A program made the translations under genes and the position numbers. From an uncultured Draconibacterium sp. (GTDB lineage: Bacteria > Bacteroidota > Bacteroidia > Bacteroidales > Prolixibacteraceae), in assembly GCF_963677565.1 (NCBI RefSeq), contig NZ_OY781981.1:4146001-4210000 (forward strand): a stretch of DNA of 64,000 bases, written 5' to 3'. Of the stretch, positions 43,816 through 53,497 are shown in pieces. Within the stretch, counting starts at the first letter, position 1; every line of letters starts with the position of its first letter. The notes below the pieces were generated by a model. It was not told the DNA's origin and did not search any database. It saw only the letters and a list, made by a program, of their open reading frames with translations.

Positions 43816-46233
43816 ATGAAATCATTCATCACCTTTATTCTTGTTCTTCTGGTATTTGCATGTACAAATTGGGAAGAGAAAACTCCTGAACGTACACAAA
43901 ATTTCGACAAGCAGTGGAAATTTAAATTAGGAGACGTTTTTCAGGCTGCAGATCCGGAATTTGATGATGCATCGTGGCGCATACTCGACCTTCCACACGA
44001 CTGGAGTATCGAAGGCAATTTTGATCCTTCCAACCCGGCAGGTAACGATGGTGCTTATTTGCCAACCGGAATTGCCTGGTATCGAAAACAATTTACTGTG
44101 CCGGCAAATTGGAATAACAAAAAGGTTAGCATCTATTTCGAAGGCGTTTATATGAACTCCGAGGTATTTATAAACGGTCATTCGCTGGGCGTTTATCCTT
44201 ACGGTTACTCATCTTTTTATTACGACCTCACTCCTCACCTGAATGTTGGCGGAGAGAATACAATCGCCGTACGCGTTGATAATTCACAGCAAAAAAACTG
44301 CCGTTGGTACAGTGGTTCCGGAATTTATCGCCATGTGTCGATGATCGTCACTGATCCGGTGCATATTGAACAATGGGGCGTTACTATAACAACACCTACT
44401 ATCAGTAAACAGGAAGCTTCCGTTGAAATTAAAACTACGCTGAAGAACGAAACATCTTCGCCACAGGAAATCATACTATCAACACAAATTACTAATAAAG
44501 CTCAAAAATCTGTTGGCAGTAGCGATATAAAAGTGGAAATATCACCAAATTCTGAAAAGGAAATTTTGCAGAACATCATTGTTGAAAATCCGGCACTGTG
44601 GACACCTGAAACACCAAATCTGTACAACGCAACTGTAAGTATAAAAAAAGGTGAGCAGACTATAGATAAAACTGAAAATACATTTGGAATTCGCAGCATT
44701 GAGTTCAGTGCAGAAAATGGATTCCTGTTGAACGGACAAAAGGTTCTGTTAAATGGTGGATGTGTGCATCACGATAACGGATGCCTTGGCGCTGCAGCAT
44801 TCGACCGTGCAGAAGAACGAAAAGTTGAGCTCTTGAAAGAAGCCGGATTTAATGCCGTAAGAACCGCTCACAACATTCCTTCGGAAGCTTTTCTGGAGGC
44901 CTGCGACCGTTTAGGCCTGCTGGTTATCGATGAAGCTTTTGATGGCTGGCGTGAAATGAAAAACACATTTACACCAATTGAACACGACTATTCTACCTTG
45001 TTTGACAAATGGTGGAAGACTGACGTTCAGGTGATGGTGAAACGCGATAAAAACCACCCTTCAATTATTTTGTGGAGCATCGGTAACGAGATCATAGAAC
45101 GCACAAAACCGGAAGCAGTAGAAACTGCCAAAAACCTGGCCGCAGCCGTAAAAGAAATTGATTCAACACGCCCTGTAACATCGGCAATGACAACCTGGGG
45201 GCAGGGCTGGGAGATTTTTGATCCGCTAATGGCCGAACACGATGTGTGTGGTTACAATTACCAGCTGCACGAAGCGAAAGCTGATCACGAACGTGTTTCA
45301 TCGCGTATTATTTATCAATCTGAATCATACCCAAAAGATGCCTTCTTTTGCTGGGATTTAGTAGAAGACCATCCATATATCCTTGGTGATTTTGTTTGGA
45401 CTGCTATTGATTACCTGGGCGAATCAGGCATCGGACGCTGGTATTACGAAGGAGATGTTCCGGGCGAACACTGGCACAGAGACCTTTTCCCATGGCATGC
45501 AGCTTATTGCGGCGATATTGATCTAACCGGCTTCAGAAAACCTATTTCGCATTATCGAAGCATGTTGTATAACGACACAGAGAAGTTATATATGGCCGTT
45601 CGCGAGCCGGAAACGGACGATAAGAAAATTGTTACAACAATGTGGGGAACCTGGCCAACCTGGGAAAGCTGGACATGGCCGGGCCATGAGGGAAAAGATA
45701 TTGAAGTTGAAATCTACTCGAAATATGAGAAAGTGCAACTCTATTGTAATGATAAATTGATTGGTGAAAAAGTAACCGGCAGGAATGAAGAATTTAAGGC
45801 GTTATTTACTCTACCCTACGAAACCGGTAAAATAAAAGCCGTTGGAGTGAATGGCGATCAGGAAATGGAGTCAACCATTTTAACAACCGCTGAAAAAGCT
45901 TCTTCAATCAAACTAACTGCCGATCGTGCAGAAATTATTGCCGATGGACAAGACCTTTCGTTTATTACCATTGAAATTATCGATGCCAAAGGAACTCTTG
46001 ACCCTTGTGCTTCAAACCAGTTGCACTTCGAAATTGAAGGTCCGGGTTCCATAATCGCAGTTGCAAATAGTGATATAAAAGATACCGATCCTTATGTTGC
46101 CACTTCCAGAAAAGCATTTCACGGACGCGCAATGGTTGTGGTAAGAAGCACAGACCAGGCTGGTGACATTACTCTAAAAGCAAGTTCTGATGGGTTGAGA
46201 GATTCAACAATCAATATACAATCGATAAAATAG
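43816..46233 (+). CDS. glycoside hydrolase family 2 lipoprotein (beta-galactosidase/DUF4982 type)
   Basis: An 805-residue exo-glycosidase on the cell surface or in the periplasm. Start set at ATG 43816, giving MKSFITFILVLLVFAC, a lipobox with Cys16; the upstream TTG was rejected. The sugar-binding domain has DLPHDWSIEG (about 57-66), the barrel includes LLNGGCVHHDNGCLGAA (about 310-326). Acid/base Glu425 lies in WSIGNE and the probable nucleophile Glu503 in YQSESYP. A DUF4982-like domain (about 600-690) and a bacterial Ig-like invasin-type domain (about 695-800) end the protein. Probably releases terminal galactose or uronic acid residues. Confidence 0.87.
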   Translation: MKSFITFILVLLVFACTNWEEKTPERTQNFDKQWKFKLGDVFQAADPEFDDASWRILDLPHDWSIEGNFDPSNPAGNDGAYLPTGIAWYRKQFTVPANWNNKKVSIYFEGVYMNSEVFINGHSLGVYPYGYSSFYYDLTPHLNVGGENTIAVRVDNSQQKNCRWYSGSGIYRHVSMIVTDPVHIEQWGVTITTPTISKQEASVEIKTTLKNETSSPQEIILSTQITNKAQKSVGSSDIKVEISPNSEKEILQNIIVENPALWTPETPNLYNATVSIKKGEQTIDKTENTFGIRSIEFSAENGFLLNGQKVLLNGGCVHHDNGCLGAAAFDRAEERKVELLKEAGFNAVRTAHNIPSEAFLEACDRLGLLVIDEAFDGWREMKNTFTPIEHDYSTLFDKWWKTDVQVMVKRDKNHPSIILWSIGNEIIERTKPEAVETAKNLAAAVKEIDSTRPVTSAMTTWGQGWEIFDPLMAEHDVCGYNYQLHEAKADHERVSSRIIYQSESYPKDAFFCWDLVEDHPYILGDFVWTAIDYLGESGIGRWYYEGDVPGEHWHRDLFPWHAAYCGDIDLTGFRKPISHYRSMLYNDTEKLYMAVREPETDDKKIVTTMWGTWPTWESWTWPGHEGKDIEVEIYSKYEKVQLYCNDKLIGEKVTGRNEEFKALFTLPYETGKIKAVGVNGDQEMESTILTTAEKASSIKLTADRAEIIADGQDLSFITIEIIDAKGTLDPCASNQLHFEIEGPGSIIAVANSDIKDTDPYVATSRKAFHGRAMVVVRSTDQAGDITLKASSDGLRDSTINIQSIK

Positions 46234-46253
46234 AAGAATTTAAGCAGAATCAA

Positions 46254-46261
46254 TATATTTG
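46254..46261 (+). promoter_or_regulatory. possible -7 box ahead of tmRNA
   Basis: TATATTTG matches TAnnTTTG about 105 bp before the mature tmRNA 5' end. No -33 partner is clear. It would give a precursor that needs 5' trimming by RNase P, as is normal for tmRNA. Confidence 0.3.
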
Positions 46262-46365
46262 CACCGGATTAGGCACATTGTTTGTTTAAAAATTTCAAGG
46301 TTTGTTCCTTAATTTCAACAAGGCTAATCCGAACGTTCTGTATTTAAGACAAATACAACTTCTAT

Positions 46366-46763
46366 GGGGCTGACTGGTTTTGACAGCGGGTAGAAGAGAC
46401 AAGTAAGCATGTCGGGTTTTGGTTGTTGACCCGTTGAAAATAATGATCAAAATTTTAATTGGCGAAAATAATTACGCTCTTGCTGCGTAACCGAATTACA
46501 GTAGGTTAACTGCTTAATCCCGGCACAAGGTGCCAGGACAAGACATCGCCCGGATGCTAATGCTTTGAAGCGGTCCGGTCAGGCGGTGCAAATAAATCGA
46601 AGCTAGCTTAAACGAGGCTCTGGCGTTTTTGCGAAATTAAAAGAGATAAGGTAGTAGTTGGTGGCTTTGATCCGGCTGCTATTCGAAAATTAAGTCAGAG
46701 ATAAACATGTAGAAAGCTTGTAGCTTCCTCGTTTGGACGCGGGTTCGACTCCCGCCAGCTCCA
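46366..46763 (+). ncRNA. ssrA: transfer-messenger RNA
   Basis: This RNA rescues stalled ribosomes and tags the unfinished protein for proteolysis. The 5' end GGGGCTGACTGGTTTTGACAGC and 3' end with the T-arm GGGTTCGACTCCC and acceptor AGCTCCA pair as in tRNA-Ala. The CCA is not encoded. The resume frame begins with GGC at 46461 and reads GENNYALAA with a TAA at 46488-46490, to be preceded by the tRNA-borne Ala. Length about 398 nt is normal. It lies between a GH2 gene and an SDR gene on the other strand. Confidence 0.96.
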
Positions 46764-46797
46764 CTTTTTACCCCTCATCAATAAATTCATTTTTTTA

Positions 46798-47508
46798 TTA
46801 ATCAAACGCCAAACCATTTTCCCTGCGCACATAAAAATGGTCAATAGTACCCTTCCCCTTTCTGGTTACAAGATATTCTACCAATTCGGCAATTTCTTCC
46901 GGCAGTATTAAATCACTGGTATCGATATCCGGCCTCATTGCCGTAGCCATTTCGGTATTCACGCCACCCGGAGAAATAAGATGAACCTTAATTCCATCTT
47001 GCTGAACTTCTTTAGCCAGCACTTTTGTAAATCCGGTAAGAGCATGTTTCGATGCAGCATACGCCCCCTGACCATAATAACCTTTAGATCCAACCACCGA
47101 ACCGATATTGATAATGATTGGATTTTTACTTTTTTTCAGATGCGGAACAGCTTCTTTACACAAAAGAAAAGGGGCGCGTGCATTTATTTTAAATACCTGG
47201 TCCCAGATATCAATGCTTGTTTCAGCTATTTTGGTTGCGCTTGCCACTCCGGCATTGTTTATCAGCAAATCTAACTGTCCAAAATGAGTGATCGTCTTAT
47301 TTATAAGCTGAAGCGGTATATCTTCTCCACTTAAATCACAGACAACAACCAGGCAATCAGCGCCTAATTTTTCAATCTGCTTTTTTACATCCTGAAGATT
47401 CTTTTCATTTCTTCCGGTAATAACCAATGAATAGTTCAACTGTGCCAACTGTAATGCAATGCATTTTCCAATACCCGATGAAGCTCCGGTTACTATTGCA
47501 GTTTTCAT
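46798..47508 (-). CDS. short-chain dehydrogenase/reductase (3-ketoacyl-ACP reductase-like)
   Basis: A 236-residue NAD(P)-dependent oxidoreductase. The cofactor motif TGASSGIGK (about 7-15), the NNAGVA (about 86-91), and the catalytic Ser (IGSVVGSKG, about 137-145), Tyr and Lys (YAASKHA, about 152-158) are all present. The R residue in ITGRNEK suggests NADP(H) preference. Located 4 bp after the phosphohexomutase gene, so they share a transcript, though no shared pathway is obvious; a sugar or acyl substrate is equally possible. Confidence 0.88.
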   Translation of the reverse strand: MKTAIVTGASSGIGKCIALQLAQLNYSLVITGRNEKNLQDVKKQIEKLGADCLVVVCDLSGEDIPLQLINKTITHFGQLDLLINNAGVASATKIAETSIDIWDQVFKINARAPFLLCKEAVPHLKKSKNPIIINIGSVVGSKGYYGQGAYAASKHALTGFTKVLAKEVQQDGIKVHLISPGGVNTEMATAMRPDIDTSDLILPEEIAELVEYLVTRKGKGTIDHFYVRRENGLAFD

Positions 47509-47512
47509 ATGA

Positions 47513-49027
47513 CTATTGCAGGTTAAATGATTTTAGATCAAGGCCATTAAATTGCGCAAAAATATGTGCCAATCGCTCCTTGATTTTATTTACTCCACCT
47601 CCCACATTCGATTCAATATTTAATGGCATTACCGGGTCGTGCAACGACAAACGCAGTAAAAACCATCCCTGTTCATCAGAGCTGGAACATTTCACCCGAA
47701 TTCCTTCATAATTAGGCGAAACAACTTCCCATCCTTTTTCACTGGCTACTTCTGTTTCCAACTGCTCAAGAACAGATAGTCCATATTCTTTAAAATCTGA
47801 TTTTTTAATGTTAAAGCGGATTTCACGACTCTCGCAGGGTTGCTTAAGTGCAGAAATCAGTGCAGGTAAAGTTTTGTTTTCTTCATTCAATCGAGCCATT
47901 TCAACCAACAACTTTGCTACCAGATAAGCCCCGTCATCAAGAAAAAAGTTCTCCTTTAATGCAGCATGTCCTGATGTTTCAATTGCCAGCCAACTCTCTT
48001 CGCCTGACTCATTCAATCGGACTGCCTCATTTATTACATTTTTATAACCACGTTTAAACCGGTGATGCTTTCCTTTTAAATCTTTTTCGATAAAATGATT
48101 TAATCCGTCAGATGTAATCGAATCGGTAACAATCGTACTTCCCGGGTGTTCGCCTAGAATAACAGTAGAAATAAGCGCAATTAGAGCATTTCTGTTGATC
48201 GGTTTTCCGCTTGCATCTACAATTGCCGACCGGTCGACATCAGTGTCGAAAATAATTCCCAGATCAGCTTTTTCTTTTAAAACGGCCTCACAAATTGATT
48301 GCATCGCAACTTTATCCTCCGGATTTGGGATATGGTTCGGAAAGTTTCCGTTAGGTTCCAGAAACTGGCTCCCATGTGTGTTGGCTCCCAATTGCGCGAG
48401 TACTTTAGACGCAAAAAAACCACCGGCACCATTTCCGGCATCTACAATTATTTTTAAACCTTTGAGCGGTTTGTCGTAGTTCGATTTTAAGCTGGCGGTT
48501 TTACGAATATAGCTGACCAGGTATTCTGAGTACTCAAGCATAAATTCTTTGCGCTCCACATCAAAAGTTTTTTCCGATGTTTCAAAATTTGGCTGTTTAG
48601 CAATACTGAGTATTTCTGATATATCCTTTTTATCCAGCCCTCCCCGTCTGGTAAAAAATTTCAAACCATTTCGGTTAAAAGGCAAATGGCTGGCCGTTAA
48701 CATTACACCCGCCACGGTTGGTTGATCGCCAAGTACTGTTGACATAAACATTGCAGGAGTTGATGCTAAACCACAATCAAATACTTTTGCACCCGATTCC
48801 TTCATCCCGTTCATAAAAGCGTCTTTTAGTGCCGGTCCTGAAAGTCGTGAGTCACTTCCAACAGAAACAGTAATGGGCGAATTATAATCACGTTTTTTCA
48901 ACCAGTGAATAAAAGACTTTCCGAGAATATGCATTATTCGCTTATCAAGATTTACAGGTTCGCCCTCAATTCCTTCTAATGCAACGCCTCGAATATCTGA
49001 GCCATTTTGTAATTTCTCCCAATTCAT
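47513..49027 (-). CDS. phosphomannomutase/phosphoglucomutase
   Basis: A 504-residue alpha-D-phosphohexomutase that moves phosphate between C1 and C6 of hexose. The early VSVGSDSRLSGPAL (about 50-63) is followed by the active-site serine in MLTASHLPFNRNG (about 110-122; TASHLP in place of the usual TASHNP), the metal-binding DTDVDRS (about 261-267), and the sugar-binding segment ETSGHAALKE (about 348-357). The length is slightly above the 450-460 residues of ManB/AlgC. The gene is first of two; the SDR gene follows 4 bp later. Confidence 0.85.
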   Translation of the reverse strand: MNWEKLQNGSDIRGVALEGIEGEPVNLDKRIMHILGKSFIHWLKKRDYNSPITVSVGSDSRLSGPALKDAFMNGMKESGAKVFDCGLASTPAMFMSTVLGDQPTVAGVMLTASHLPFNRNGLKFFTRRGGLDKKDISEILSIAKQPNFETSEKTFDVERKEFMLEYSEYLVSYIRKTASLKSNYDKPLKGLKIIVDAGNGAGGFFASKVLAQLGANTHGSQFLEPNGNFPNHIPNPEDKVAMQSICEAVLKEKADLGIIFDTDVDRSAIVDASGKPINRNALIALISTVILGEHPGSTIVTDSITSDGLNHFIEKDLKGKHHRFKRGYKNVINEAVRLNESGEESWLAIETSGHAALKENFFLDDGAYLVAKLLVEMARLNEENKTLPALISALKQPCESREIRFNIKKSDFKEYGLSVLEQLETEVASEKGWEVVSPNYEGIRVKCSSSDEQGWFLLRLSLHDPVMPLNIESNVGGGVNKIKERLAHIFAQFNGLDLKSFNLQ

Positions 49028-49255
49028 GTTTTTGATTTTTATTATTTGTTTATCGACTCTTAAATTTATCTAAATTTTTCAAACCACATAAAAGGTTTGC
49101 AGCTAACAACGGTGCTACTGTCAGAAATTTAAATTTTTTACATTTCAAAAAGCGAAGAAAATAACACCCCGTTAACGAACCTTCATTTTACAAATATGTT
49201 ATTACTTGATAACTAAAGCATTTTAAAGTGTTTAAAACATCGTAATAACTAAAAT

Positions 49256-49981
49256 ATGAAACAACTTGCATTAACATTTTTAATCATTCTTTTTTCGATA
49301 ACAAGCTGGTCAAAACGAACAAGTATTCCTTTAATTGGAGATAAAGCACCTTCATTTACTGCAAACTCAACAAACGGCACCTTAAACTTCCCCGAAGATT
49401 TTGGAACCAACTGGAAGATATTATTCAGCCACCCGCTTGATTTTACAGCTGTTTGTACATCTGAATTGTGTGGCCTTGCCCGCAACCAGGAAAAACTGGA
49501 TTCGCTGGGAGTAAAAATTGCAGTAGTTTCAATCGATGAAGTTGAAAGGCACCTGTTGTGGAAAGAATTTATAGAAAGAGTGTTGAGTGAAGAAAATGAA
49601 TCCGTAAAAATAGAATACCCCATTGTAGCTGATCTTTCAGGAGAAGTTTCAAAAAAATATGGAATGTTACATGAGTCGATAAATGATAAAAGAGATGTAA
49701 GAGGTGTATTTATTATTGATCCGAACAATATTGTTCAGGGTATTTCTTTTTACCCGATGAATGTGGGAAGAAATATGAACGAAATATTGAGAACCATTGA
49801 AGCATTGCAACTCACACAAAGAGAAAACGTACTTACACCAATGGATTGGAAGCCTGGTGATGACGTTCTTGTTCCGCATAAACCATACACTTCTGACGAA
49901 TTAGAAATTAATCCCGAACTGAAAGAGAAGTATTATAATAAGGGAGAATACATGTGGTTTAAAAGAACGAAGAAAAAGTAA
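49256..49981 (+). CDS. exported peroxiredoxin (Prx6/AhpC superfamily)
   Basis: A 241-residue thiol peroxidase. The fold motif FSHPLDFTAVCTSELC (about 61-76) has the peroxidatic Cys in PLDFTAVCTSE with a second Cys five residues on. The C-terminal Prx6-type extension VLTPMDWKPGDDVLVPHKP (about 198-216) is present. In contrast to cytosolic relatives, it begins with a hydrophobic stretch (about 5-18, ALTFLIILFSITSW) that looks like a signal peptide or anchor, so it may reduce peroxides in the periplasm. It is a single gene. Confidence 0.85.
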   Translation: MKQLALTFLIILFSITSWSKRTSIPLIGDKAPSFTANSTNGTLNFPEDFGTNWKILFSHPLDFTAVCTSELCGLARNQEKLDSLGVKIAVVSIDEVERHLLWKEFIERVLSEENESVKIEYPIVADLSGEVSKKYGMLHESINDKRDVRGVFIIDPNNIVQGISFYPMNVGRNMNEILRTIEALQLTQRENVLTPMDWKPGDDVLVPHKPYTSDELEINPELKEKYYNKGEYMWFKRTKKK

Positions 49982-50018
49982 AATCTGAGTTCAGCTATCC
50001 AATAATTATATTTCCAAC

Positions 50019-51845
50019 TTATTTTACCTCCACACCATCATGATAACGAACACCATCTTTTAGCGACCAGTGTTTTAAAAAGTCGTATAATCGAGGCATT
50101 TCAACCGGAATTGAATTATGTGCACGATACATGGTGCGCCCCACTTTAAAAAGTGGAATCTCCTGATCATTCTTCCAGGTCCACGTGAAAAACCTGCCGT
50201 CTTTTTCAATGTTCAAGCCATCACCCAATTCTCCCAGATTGTTGGCTTTAAGATAATACTCAGCCCAAGCATCCAGCATGTTTTCTGAATCATCCCAAAG
50301 CGTTCCGGTCATCATTTCAATGTCGCCTTCACCAATAATACAATAGTTTGGAATGGTTTTGTATGTCGCATCTTTAACCGACGTCCGGCCAAAACCGGGT
50401 TCATTACTTACTGAACTCAATCCGGATGTTGATGCAATAGCAGCGAAATATTCCGGGTTTGTAATTCCAAATCCCTGAACAGCAAAACTACCGGCCGATT
50501 GTCCAGTAGCGTAAAAACGAGTAGCATCAACGGGGTAATATTTTTTCATGTAATCCGCCAGTTGTTCGTAAAACAAACCGGTATTTGCATGGCTCACAGA
50601 AACAGAAGTATTGCTGTACGTTTCGCAAAGAATAACGAGAATACATCCTTCCTTATCGGCAACTTTCCACCAAAGTGTATTGTGGAAGAATACCTTGTCA
50701 GTCTGACTGTTTCCCGGGAAAACAAAAACTACAGGCGCCCCATCCGGCCACATTTTTTCAGCTGACTCGGGCACATACACCTGAAATTCGCGCAATTCAT
50801 CTTTTACCAGCATATTTCGAATTTCGCCGTAAGGTTTTCGAGGTGCCAGGTGTCTGCCGTATGCAGTTGTATTGTCGTAGGCAACATATTCGCCTAGAAA
50901 TTCATACACCATTTTGTTGAGATTCGGATCGAGAACATTAACGGCTGCTTGCAAAGTTGCCACTTTTGAAATTGGACCTGAATAGGCCGTTGCCCATGCT
51001 TTTGAGTTTTCTGCCTGAGGATAAACTTTTGCACCCCACAAATAATCTTCTGAAGCCGATGAGCCGGACTCCACATCATTAACATCGCTCCAGTATTCCA
51101 TACTGGTTTCCACCTTACTTAAATCGGAATTGACAAATAGTGTTGGAATCGGAATCTCGTTAGATGCTATACGCAGCTCTTCAGGAATTTCAATCGCTTT
51201 GTAACCCGACGAACTTCCATCCATAAACTTGTTGTCAAATGCCTCATAAAATTCGTCTCGCTGGCTTTTGGTATTGATAAAGGCCTGGCTAATTACTTTT
51301 AGCGGATTTTCGGCAGACCAGGCTTCCAGTGCCGAGCCTCCCCCGTCAAAGCCCAGCAAATAGTTAATTCCAAACGTTGAAAAATAGGTGTTACCCGAAT
51401 AAAAAGTCATTACCGAATCCACATACTGTTTCTCCGAATTTACATCTGCCCAGCCATTGTTGCCGCATTCCAGCAGCACCAGGCATTCTTCGTTCTTTTC
51501 TGCCAGATCAAGCCAGCCACTTGCCACTAAAAACTCAGTGGTATTTACCTTTTCAGGAACTGCAATTATGGTAAAAAACGGGCGAACCGGAGCTGCAGAT
51601 GAGATATAAAACTTCGCAGATCTGCTTTGTCCATTGATTTCAAACGACTTTTCAAAATAACCTGTTAAGGGCAATTTATTGGCTCGCTGAAAGTCATAAT
51701 CCGGCGGAGCAATTTTATCCAGCGATTTCGGTGTAAATACCCTTATCACATCTTCTCCCGGGCCTCCAAATCCGGGTTGTGCATTCGTCGAAAAAGATAA
51801 GGTCGCTAATACAAAGACCGCGATCAGGTTTATTAAATATTTCAT
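50019..51845 (-). CDS. secreted alpha/beta hydrolase with two hydrolase-like halves
   Basis: A 608-residue exported protein; signal peptide to about SFSTNAQ (22). The C-terminal half (about 310-600) is an esterase of the PHB-depolymerase/feruloyl-esterase type: VVFVFPGNSQTD (about 372-383) near the oxyanion site, nucleophile in YATGQSAGSF (about 444-453; Ser449), and a likely His in RTMYRAHNSIP (about 569-579). The N-terminal half shows the same strand pattern, but the elbow reads GFDGGGSAL with no GxSxG. It ends a run of three hydrolase genes in the same direction; the natural ester is unknown. Confidence 0.75.
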   Translation of the reverse strand: MKYLINLIAVFVLATLSFSTNAQPGFGGPGEDVIRVFTPKSLDKIAPPDYDFQRANKLPLTGYFEKSFEINGQSRSAKFYISSAAPVRPFFTIIAVPEKVNTTEFLVASGWLDLAEKNEECLVLLECGNNGWADVNSEKQYVDSVMTFYSGNTYFSTFGINYLLGFDGGGSALEAWSAENPLKVISQAFINTKSQRDEFYEAFDNKFMDGSSSGYKAIEIPEELRIASNEIPIPTLFVNSDLSKVETSMEYWSDVNDVESGSSASEDYLWGAKVYPQAENSKAWATAYSGPISKVATLQAAVNVLDPNLNKMVYEFLGEYVAYDNTTAYGRHLAPRKPYGEIRNMLVKDELREFQVYVPESAEKMWPDGAPVVFVFPGNSQTDKVFFHNTLWWKVADKEGCILVILCETYSNTSVSVSHANTGLFYEQLADYMKKYYPVDATRFYATGQSAGSFAVQGFGITNPEYFAAIASTSGLSSVSNEPGFGRTSVKDATYKTIPNYCIIGEGDIEMMTGTLWDDSENMLDAWAEYYLKANNLGELGDGLNIEKDGRFFTWTWKNDQEIPLFKVGRTMYRAHNSIPVEMPRLYDFLKHWSLKDGVRYHDGVEVK

Positions 51846-51904
51846 TCTTCGTTCGATTTTTCGTTCAAAAATTAGTTTCGTTAAGTTGTCACAAAAAGCG
51901 TTTA

Positions 51905-53488
51905 TTAATCACGCGACAATACCCAGTCTTTCAATGTTTCGCCATAAATTGTGTATTCAAAACCTTCTTTGTTGTACTCTCCATCAACCAGGCGACCTTT
52001 CAACTGGTAAGTATCTCCTACATTCAGTTTTGAATTATACACCAGCTTGGCATCTTCAATTTTACAATCCGCTCCGTAATAGGGCTGATCAAAGAAATAC
52101 CAGTAAGTCATTTTGGTGGTTGAATGATCGGTTTCTCCCCAGTAGTAATACAAGTTCGATGGAAATCCGGTCAAGCGGATATTTTCAGCGATCCATTCGT
52201 CCGGCCAGCCGGCAGCTTTGTAATACGAAACAGCCGTTTTATACGTGTCTTTATTGTTCGTGTCTTGCTCGCCATCAAAAGCCCAAAGGCTGATTCCACT
52301 TTTGGCGGCTTGCTTCCATTCCTTCTCTGTCCAGACACCTTCAAACATATTTTTGCCTGCAATTCCAGTTCCCATCGACCCGTTATTCAGGATCAGGGTG
52401 TTGATCAGCCCCGGATAAGTTGCAGCAATTGTATTTACCGCAATCGTTCCGCGCGAATTTCCTGTCAGCGTTATCTTTTCAGGATCGGCATTATACTCAC
52501 TTATAAAATATTGAATCACATTGTAGTCGTCCTCATAAAATTTGTAATCGTTGCCACCGGTATGACTTCGGTCGTGAATATTCAAAACAATGGCATCCGT
52601 TCCCATCCAGCGAAAAGCGGATCCATCAAAACTCAATGCTGTTCCAAAATTGTTGGTACCGTCTTCCAGTTTCCAATAAGAAATTCCGTAGCCCTGAATA
52701 CTGATGATCAAAGGATATTTCTCAGCTCTGTTGTCATCAAAATTTTCAGGGAAATAAGCCCAACCTTTTACAAACTGATCCCCATCAGTTGCTGTTGTTG
52801 GCACTTCAATATCCAGTTCTTCAAACGATTGAAAACCACCTACTCCATAATTTGCATCGATGGTTGGCAACCAAAGTCCTTCCGAATCAAAAGAACCATC
52901 TTCATTGGCCAGACAAGCTGCAACATCCTTTGTCTCGCCCGAGTGATAAAGTTTTAACTCAAAACACGGCCTCGCCTGATACCCTTCACGGGTTGTATTT
53001 GCTTTGTAATTTTCAGAATCTTTTGCTCCAAAATGAATGGTTCCGTCAATACTACGATACCACGGACCAGTAACATAAACGCCTTTGGGATTTTTTGCTC
53101 GTTCTCCCGTAGCGTTATCTCCACTGTAGATCAAAGCATTCGTCTCCAAAGCTTCTGTATCTTTGGTAATATCCAAAGTTACCTGTTGTCCTTCTACGTC
53201 AACAGACTCGATGATAATAGTATCAAAATCAGGATTAGCATAACCGCGATCCAACAATGCATAACTACTTGTTGTGATGTTCGAAAGATCGACATTCTCA
53301 TTATAGGTAATTTCAACCTTGGTCAGCTTCTGTCCATAAAAACAAAGGTCGGTGTAAGCCTGAATTTGCTTAATATTTGTAACAGCCGGACTTTCCTTCT
53401 TCGTTGAACAAGCGGAAAGAACTAATGCAGAAAACACTGTTAGAAGAATCACATTCAAAAGTGAAAGTTTTGGTTTAATCGCCTTCAT
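51905..53488 (-). CDS. alpha/beta hydrolase lipoprotein
   Basis: A 527-residue surface or periplasmic lipoprotein; lipobox LVLSAC (Cys27). An N-terminal beta-rich domain (about 35-185, starting with NIKQIQAYTDLCFYGQKL) resembles an Ig-like module. The hydrolase domain follows: PLIISIQGYGISYW (about 256-269), nucleophile elbow LTGNSRGTIAVN (about 344-355; Ser348), and a late WGETDHSTTKM with a candidate His (about 464-474). It belongs with the peptidase S9/PHB depolymerase-like group. Genes of two other hydrolases flank it in the same direction. Confidence 0.75.
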   Translation of the reverse strand: MKAIKPKLSLLNVILLTVFSALVLSACSTKKESPAVTNIKQIQAYTDLCFYGQKLTKVEITYNENVDLSNITTSSYALLDRGYANPDFDTIIIESVDVEGQQVTLDITKDTEALETNALIYSGDNATGERAKNPKGVYVTGPWYRSIDGTIHFGAKDSENYKANTTREGYQARPCFELKLYHSGETKDVAACLANEDGSFDSEGLWLPTIDANYGVGGFQSFEELDIEVPTTATDGDQFVKGWAYFPENFDDNRAEKYPLIISIQGYGISYWKLEDGTNNFGTALSFDGSAFRWMGTDAIVLNIHDRSHTGGNDYKFYEDDYNVIQYFISEYNADPEKITLTGNSRGTIAVNTIAATYPGLINTLILNNGSMGTGIAGKNMFEGVWTEKEWKQAAKSGISLWAFDGEQDTNNKDTYKTAVSYYKAAGWPDEWIAENIRLTGFPSNLYYYWGETDHSTTKMTYWYFFDQPYYGADCKIEDAKLVYNSKLNVGDTYQLKGRLVDGEYNKEGFEYTIYGETLKDWVLSRD

Positions 53489-53497
53489 ATTTAGTTA

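Noticed and set aside
46740..46797. tmRNA 3' end as phage or island attachment site
   Set aside because: The 3' end of ssrA is a common integration target, but there is no integrase and no repeat of the end sequence in the window.
52124..52957. 277-codon plus-strand frame
   Set aside because: Lies wholly antisense inside the alpha/beta hydrolase lipoprotein gene, which has a clear lipobox and GNSRG motif; the antisense frame shows Cys/Ile/Arg-rich composition without domains.
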